This document shows, piece after piece, positions 5,602 through 7,548 of a stretch of DNA of 7,548 bases. Both the position numbers and the translations under genes were made by a program. A model generated the notes under the pieces. That model did no database searches. It was not told where the DNA came from and saw only the letters and a program-made list of their open reading frames with translations. The stretch comes from Puniceicoccales bacterium. GTDB taxonomy: Bacteria; Verrucomicrobiota; Verrucomicrobiia; Opitutales; Oceanipulchritudinaceae. The stretch spans positions 1 through 7,548 of the forward strand of contig JAUVDD010000076.1 of the NCBI GenBank assembly GCA_030595525.1, read 5' to 3'. Position 1 is the first letter of the stretch; the number at the start of each line of letters is the position of its first letter.

Positions 5602-5623
5602 GCGACGTAAAGTCGCTCGCTAC
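5602..5623 (-). repeat. palindromic intergenic element overlapping the mtfA stop
   Basis: On the minus strand this begins GTAGCGAGCGACTTTACGTC and closes with GC. It contains GCGAC-TTTAC-GTCGC, a perfect 5-base stem with a 5-base loop. The element's second to fourth bases are the TAG stop codon of mtfA. It shares GTAGC and a nearby GAG with the string at 119-137. From memory this type of string is dispersed in gaps of verrucomicrobial genomes; that is not provable from one window. Confidence 0.5.
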
Positions 5624-6405
5624 CATTCTTTTGGATCGAGCTGATAATACTGACTCATGATCTCGTAGAGCTCCGGATAGCGTTTGTTCAATTTTCCCGG
5701 CTTCTCGAAGAAAGTTTCTGTTGCCACGGCGAAGAACTCTGCGGGGTTGGTGGCACCGTAATCATCCAATAAGGTGACCTTTCCCTTGCTGGATCTTTCC
5801 ACTAGCTTTTCGTATGCCTTCTCCATAACTCTTGCCCACGTCTTGTAGTCGGCGGGACGCTTGAGAATCGGGGCACCGTTTGCATATCCATCTGCCTGAT
5901 CCAACTGATGCGCAAACTCGTGAAAGACGACATTCTGACCATCATGCATATTCCGGCCACCGTGTTGTGTCTGATCCCATGCCAGACTGACAGTACCACT
6001 TCCATAGGATATGCCGGAGACACGATGTCGGCTTTTCGTAACGGTCCCTCCGGAACCCCTCGATTCCCCCTGATGCACAAAAACCTTTGGGAATATAATT
6101 ATTGTTTTGAGGATGGAGTAGGGGTTGCCCTGCATATTCATCGTCAGCAGACAGGCCTGGGCGGCCACCGTAACAATCATCTCCTCTGTCAGCTCCATAT
6201 CGCCAGTAGCTTCCCAATAAACCCGTGGAATGAATCTGCTGATGTTCTCATTCAAGCGAGCACGGAGCTCAGTCGGCAGGGCCCCATAGATGGGAAGATT
6301 AGCTAATAAATTAGTTTCCCATTCCGGTTTGAATGGAATGATCTTTGGGGTCTTTTTGAAGAGATTGCGAAAACGTTGGAGAGCAGATTGGAGAATTGAA
6401 CTCAT
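5620..6405 (-). CDS. mtfA: MtfA-type zinc-dependent peptidase (family M90)
   Basis: The 261-residue soluble protein carries the MtfA hallmark DGQNVVFHEFAHQLDQADG (155-173): H162, E163 and H166 of HExxH bind zinc and catalyse, and E223 in NPAEFFAVATETFFEKP (220-236) is the third ligand, 61 residues after H162 as expected for the family. The preceding SGTVSLAWDQTQHGG (136-150) matches the conserved LSW segment. In Escherichia coli MtfA binds the repressor Mlc and so affects the glucose PTS, and it has aminopeptidase activity. Whether this host has Mlc or a PTS cannot be seen. No signal peptide or membrane segment is visible, although the N-terminus is basic, so it is probably cytoplasmic. It starts 6 bases after the DUF4380-like gene and is probably co-transcribed with it; no Shine-Dalgarno is evident. 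The last codon runs into a palindromic repeat that supplies the stop. Confidence 0.93.
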   Translation of the reverse strand: MSSILQSALQRFRNLFKKTPKIIPFKPEWETNLLANLPIYGALPTELRARLNENISRFIPRVYWEATGDMELTEEMIVTVAAQACLLTMNMQGNPYSILKTIIIFPKVFVHQGESRGSGGTVTKSRHRVSGISYGSGTVSLAWDQTQHGGRNMHDGQNVVFHEFAHQLDQADGYANGAPILKRPADYKTWARVMEKAYEKLVERSSKGKVTLLDDYGATNPAEFFAVATETFFEKPGKLNKRYPELYEIMSQYYQLDPKEW

Positions 6406-6411
6406 ATCGAA

Positions 6412-7413
6412 TTATTTGGTAGTTTTCCCGATGACATTTCTAAGTTTTTCCAGATTCACCAGTTTGTTTTCCGGAAGATCGAATTCTACTAGCCACCAAT
6501 GCTCTGTGAATTCCGCTTGCTCACCCGGTTGGATGATCTGGAGCGGTCCATTTGGTTCAATCTCTATGATCTCGTCCTTCAGGTGCCAGTAGGAGGCGTG
6601 GTGCTGGGGTGGATCCGCATATTGCCATGCTGGATCAAAGGGGAAAGTTTTGATGAAGAGCAGGTCGTCAGGGGAAAGGTAGGCCATCCATCCATCACTC
6701 AGGTTGAAAATGGATTTCTGTGAAGATGGTTCACCAAGGAACTCGAGGATGTTATCACGTATCCGGACATTTGGTTCCGGTTCCGGAAGGAAGTTAAAGG
6801 ATCCCTTGGGTTCAAGGTTGAGACCATAGCCTCTTGGAAACACCCCTTTTGCGGGAATCGGAGCAAATGCGACGCCGCCACCTTTTGCGAAGGTGCGACT
6901 CCAGAAGCATCCGTGGAAGGCTTCCTTGTTATGATTGATCATAATCTGTTTGCAGGCCAAATGGGCCTTCTTTTGATCCAAGGTGAATTCACGGATGAGT
7001 TGAATGCCCAGATCGGGATCGATCTGGCTGGTCATTCGGGCAGAATATTTGCCGGTAATCTCTGCGGACCATGCGCACTGCCATAGAGTGTTGTGTTTCG
7101 GAAGCGCCGTGGTTGGGCCAACGTCGAATCGTCCGCCGGCGAGGCGTGGTTCGGTCTTTTCCCGAGTTGGTTGCAGGCCGGCTTGGGCAGGATTTTGTTG
7201 AAGGATTTCGACACTGTTCAACTGAAAGGAGAGGACGCGCCCTCCCATGTTCGGCTCAAGAACAACCCGCGTGGTGGAGTTTTTGATTTCGATCAGGTTA
7301 TCGTAACCGTGGTCTGAGATGATCTTGGCTGCGGGAGATGTGCATGTGGTGACGAGGAGGAGACTTAGAGAAAGGGCAATGGGCTGATGTCGAAAGGATC
7401 GAACGGGATTCAT
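6412..7413 (-). CDS. exported DUF4380-like protein, mutarotase-like fold
   Basis: The 333-residue product (from ATG at 7413) has a signal peptide: basic MNPVRSFRH, a hydrophobic core (about 11-22), then TTCTSPAAK, with likely cleavage after Ala29. Cys24 follows Thr, so a lipoprotein is possible but poorly supported. The mature part begins with IEIKNSTTRVVLEPNMGGRV (41-60), the strand-turn-GGR opening of galactose-mutarotase-like proteins, then LQQNPAQ (71-77), GGRFDVGP (93-100), a mid-region LIREFTLDQ (139-147), WSRTFAKGGG (171-180) and a C-terminal EHWWL (304-308). This order fits DUF4380 proteins, which probably bind or isomerise sugars in the periplasm; no activity is established. An alternative TTG start at 7422 adds three residues. 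It is first in a two-gene unit with mtfA, a pairing that hints at carbohydrate-related control, by inference only. Confidence 0.75.
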   Translation of the reverse strand: MNPVRSFRHQPIALSLSLLLVTTCTSPAAKIISDHGYDNLIEIKNSTTRVVLEPNMGGRVLSFQLNSVEILQQNPAQAGLQPTREKTEPRLAGGRFDVGPTTALPKHNTLWQCAWSAEITGKYSARMTSQIDPDLGIQLIREFTLDQKKAHLACKQIMINHNKEAFHGCFWSRTFAKGGGVAFAPIPAKGVFPRGYGLNLEPKGSFNFLPEPEPNVRIRDNILEFLGEPSSQKSIFNLSDGWMAYLSPDDLLFIKTFPFDPAWQYADPPQHHASYWHLKDEIIEIEPNGPLQIIQPGEQAEFTEHWWLVEFDLPENKLVNLEKLRNVIGKTTK

Positions 7414-7485
7414 GATTGGCAATTTATAGACGGGTAACCGTAGAATCCAATAACAATTCGACGAGAATGGTCGGGTGGATGCAAT

Positions 7486-7506
7486 CGACAGGCAAGATGC
7501 CTGTCG
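7486..7506. repeat. strong 8-base-stem palindrome
   Basis: CGACAGGC (7486-7493) and GCCTGTCG (7499-7506) are perfect inverted copies around a 5-base loop AAGAT. On the minus strand it is followed by ATTGCATCC, not a T-run, so it is more like a REP-type repeat than an intrinsic terminator. It sits upstream of the DUF4380-like gene and just after a possible stop codon. From memory, the core ACAGGCAAGATGCCTGT is a frequent intergenic element in PVC-group genomes. Confidence 0.7.
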
Positions 7507-7510
7507 TCCC

Positions 7511-7548
7511 TCATCCCATTAAAGCGAGATAGAAAGCTGCGCCGAGGC
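7511..7548 (-). CDS. possible 3' end of an upstream minus-strand gene
   Basis: One minus-strand frame entering from the right edge reads LGAAFYLALMG and stops at TGA (7513-7511), directly before the palindromic repeat. The Gly-Ala-Ala hydrophobic ending would suit the last helix of a sugar kinase or a membrane protein, but 11 residues cannot identify it. A second frame reads ASAQLSISL before TAA (7521-7519) and a third stays open through the repeat, so the choice rests only on plausibility and on the repeat starting right after the stop, as it does at mtfA. Confidence 0.3.
   Translation of the reverse strand, partial: LGAAFYLALMG

Noticed and set aside
5908..6306. Plus-strand 132-residue open frame opposite mtfA
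   Set aside because: It lies opposite the HExxH region of a well-supported peptidase and has no recognisable feature.
7486..7506. Intrinsic terminator
   Set aside because: The stem is strong but neither side has the T-run expected after such a terminator.

Overview
The window looks like an ordinary chromosomal stretch of a moderate-GC Gram-negative bacterium. A Verrucomicrobia-like (PVC group) organism fits best. The hints are an exported DUF4380-type mutarotase-like protein, an exported SGNH hydrolase, genes that mostly lack a clear Shine-Dalgarno sequence, and gaps full of short purine-rich heptad arrays and small palindromic repeats. This placement is an inference from gene style and remembered repeat families; there is no rRNA or marker gene to confirm it.

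Layout, left to right. The 5' end of an unidentified minus-strand gene leaves the window at base 1. A minus-strand HicB-type antitoxin-like gene (181-411) follows, with no HicA toxin beside it. On the plus strand come an ABC-F ATPase (624-2243), an exported SGNH-type hydrolase (2338-3219) and a group II PLP-dependent decarboxylase of the glutamate/cysteine-sulfinate family (3251-4666). After a 129-base gap with a possible promoter there are two overlapping small genes (4796-5158 and 5151-5540). They encode three-helix membrane proteins that resemble each other and that I cannot assign to a family. Converging on them from the minus strand is a two-gene unit: a DUF4380-like exported protein (7413-6412) followed 6 bases later by an MtfA-type zinc peptidase (6405-5620). 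The right edge may hold the last codons of another minus-strand gene.

How the genes work together. Three likely transcription units can be proposed: the hydrolase with the decarboxylase (31-base gap), the membrane pair (8-base overlap), and DUF4380 with mtfA (6-base gap). The products point to translation rescue or ribosome-associated ATPase activity, amino-acid decarboxylation, envelope ester or carbohydrate chemistry, and glucose-related peptidase regulation. No single pathway joins them all.

The most unexplained features are the paralogous membrane-protein pair and the gap repeats. Arrays of a degenerate 7-base unit (consensus GGGACNA, all on the plus strand) sit in three gaps. Two repeat elements run into the stop codon of the neighbouring gene (hicB and mtfA). 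I found no phage, insertion sequence, CRISPR array, tRNA or rRNA.
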